Source: Microcoleus sp. AS-A8
Lineage (GTDB): Bacteria > Cyanobacteriota > Cyanobacteriia > Cyanobacteriales > Coleofasciculaceae
NCBI GenBank assembly: GCA_039962225.1
Contig: JAMPKV010000006.1
Location: forward strand, 248,001 to 312,000
DNA: 64,000 nt
Reading direction: 5' to 3'
Made by a program: the position numbers and the translations under genes. Positions 63,721-64,000 of the stretch are shown here, one piece after another (position 1 is the first letter of the stretch; each line of letters starts with the position of its first letter). Below the pieces are notes generated by a model that was given only the letters and a program-made list of their open reading frames with translations, was not told the origin of the DNA and did not search any database.

Positions 63721-64000
63721 TCAATACGACCGTCCCCAGTCTCCATCCTTCATCCCTATCTGGATCGGAATCATCACTGTAAACGTGGTACCTACTCCTA
63801 CCTCACTGGTAAACATGATTCTGCCGCCATGTAAATCCACACACTTTTTCGCGACCGTCAGCCCCAATCCTGAACCGGGAATACTCTCAACATTCGCTCC
63901 CCGATGAAAGGCTTCAAACAGATGAGGTTGATCGGATAAGGGAATGCCAATTCCCCGGTCATAGATTTGCAATAAAATAGCTTCTTGATTCCGCAGAATT
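63721..64000 (-). CDS. Sensor histidine kinase, C-terminal fragment (cut by window edge)
   Basis: The frame is open to the right edge. It shows the end of an HATPase domain: YDRGIGIP (D-x-G-x-G box), LFEAFHRG, PGSGLGLTVAKKCVDLHGG and VGVGTTFTVMIP. The domain is canonical. The rest, including sensor and DHp domains, lies beyond the window. It ends 105 bp from the hydrolase start. Confidence 0.88.
   Translation of the reverse strand, partial: ILRNQEAILLQIYDRGIGIPLSDQPHLFEAFHRGANVESIPGSGLGLTVAKKCVDLHGGRIMFTSEVGVGTTFTVMIPIQIGMKDGDWGRSY

Noticed and set aside
1-64000. tRNA or rRNA genes
   Set aside because: No T-loop-like GGTTCGAATCC-type sequence with a matching acceptor stem was seen on either strand.

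Overview
The window looks like chromosomal DNA of a cyanobacterium, probably a filamentous one; the genus cannot be fixed from the sequence alone. Signs are the many GCGATCGC (HIP1) octamers, a filamentous-haemagglutinin two-partner secretion pair, System II cytochrome c maturation genes (CcdA, Ccs1), a PATAN/DUF4388 protein, a phytochrome-like GAF kinase, Uma2 and DUF433/DUF5615 genes, Ser/Thr kinases fused to TPR or pentapeptide repeats, and 7-9 bp tandem repeats. No rRNA, tRNA or CRISPR was seen.

Layout. 1-5.4 kb: a TpsA exoprotein overlapping its TpsB outer-membrane transporter, which runs off the left edge. 5.6-11.3 kb: membrane proteins, an MscS channel with a microsatellite-encoded Asn-Gly-Ser tail, and a Deg/HtrA protease. 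11.3-12.7 kb: a TnpB-only IS200/IS605-type element with recognisable end hairpins. 13.1-23.8 kb: two coupled GT4 glycosyltransferases, a histidine kinase with an eroded ATPase domain, a methyltransferase, a GT-C-like membrane protein, a CysQ-type phosphatase and small proteins. 23.9-35.9 kb: a complete Nat/Liv amino-acid ABC transporter (livF, livG, livM, livH, livJ) interrupted by signalling genes (double-receiver protein, response regulator, phytochrome-like kinase, a broken kinase, another regulator and a PATAN protein). 36-43 kb: an exported CHAT protein without its usual histidine, a nucleotidyltransferase remnant, ccdA-ccs1, queF with a Cys-rich partner, a phasin-like protein and a putative secreted-type cysteine peptidase. 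43-48.7 kb: a 1,500-residue coiled-coil protein with near-identical DNA repeats, then a cytochrome-b6-like protein with one haem ligand changed. 49-54.2 kb: an XRE regulator, a MATE exporter and a translationally coupled pair (an unrecognised repeat protein and a Uma2 nuclease), then a broken antitoxin. 54.2-64 kb: uvrA, a DUF433-DUF5615 toxin-antitoxin-like pair, two Ser/Thr kinases, an alpha/beta hydrolase and the end of a histidine kinase.

The region is accessory-rich and shows active remodelling: three or more gene remnants, palindromic repeats between genes, repeat-length polymorphism inside genes, and signalling genes inserted in a transport cluster. The strongest candidates for something undescribed are the repeat protein coupled to Uma2, the cytochrome-b6-like protein with Glu in place of a haem His, the TTR-like/papain-like protein, and the His-less exported CHAT protein.
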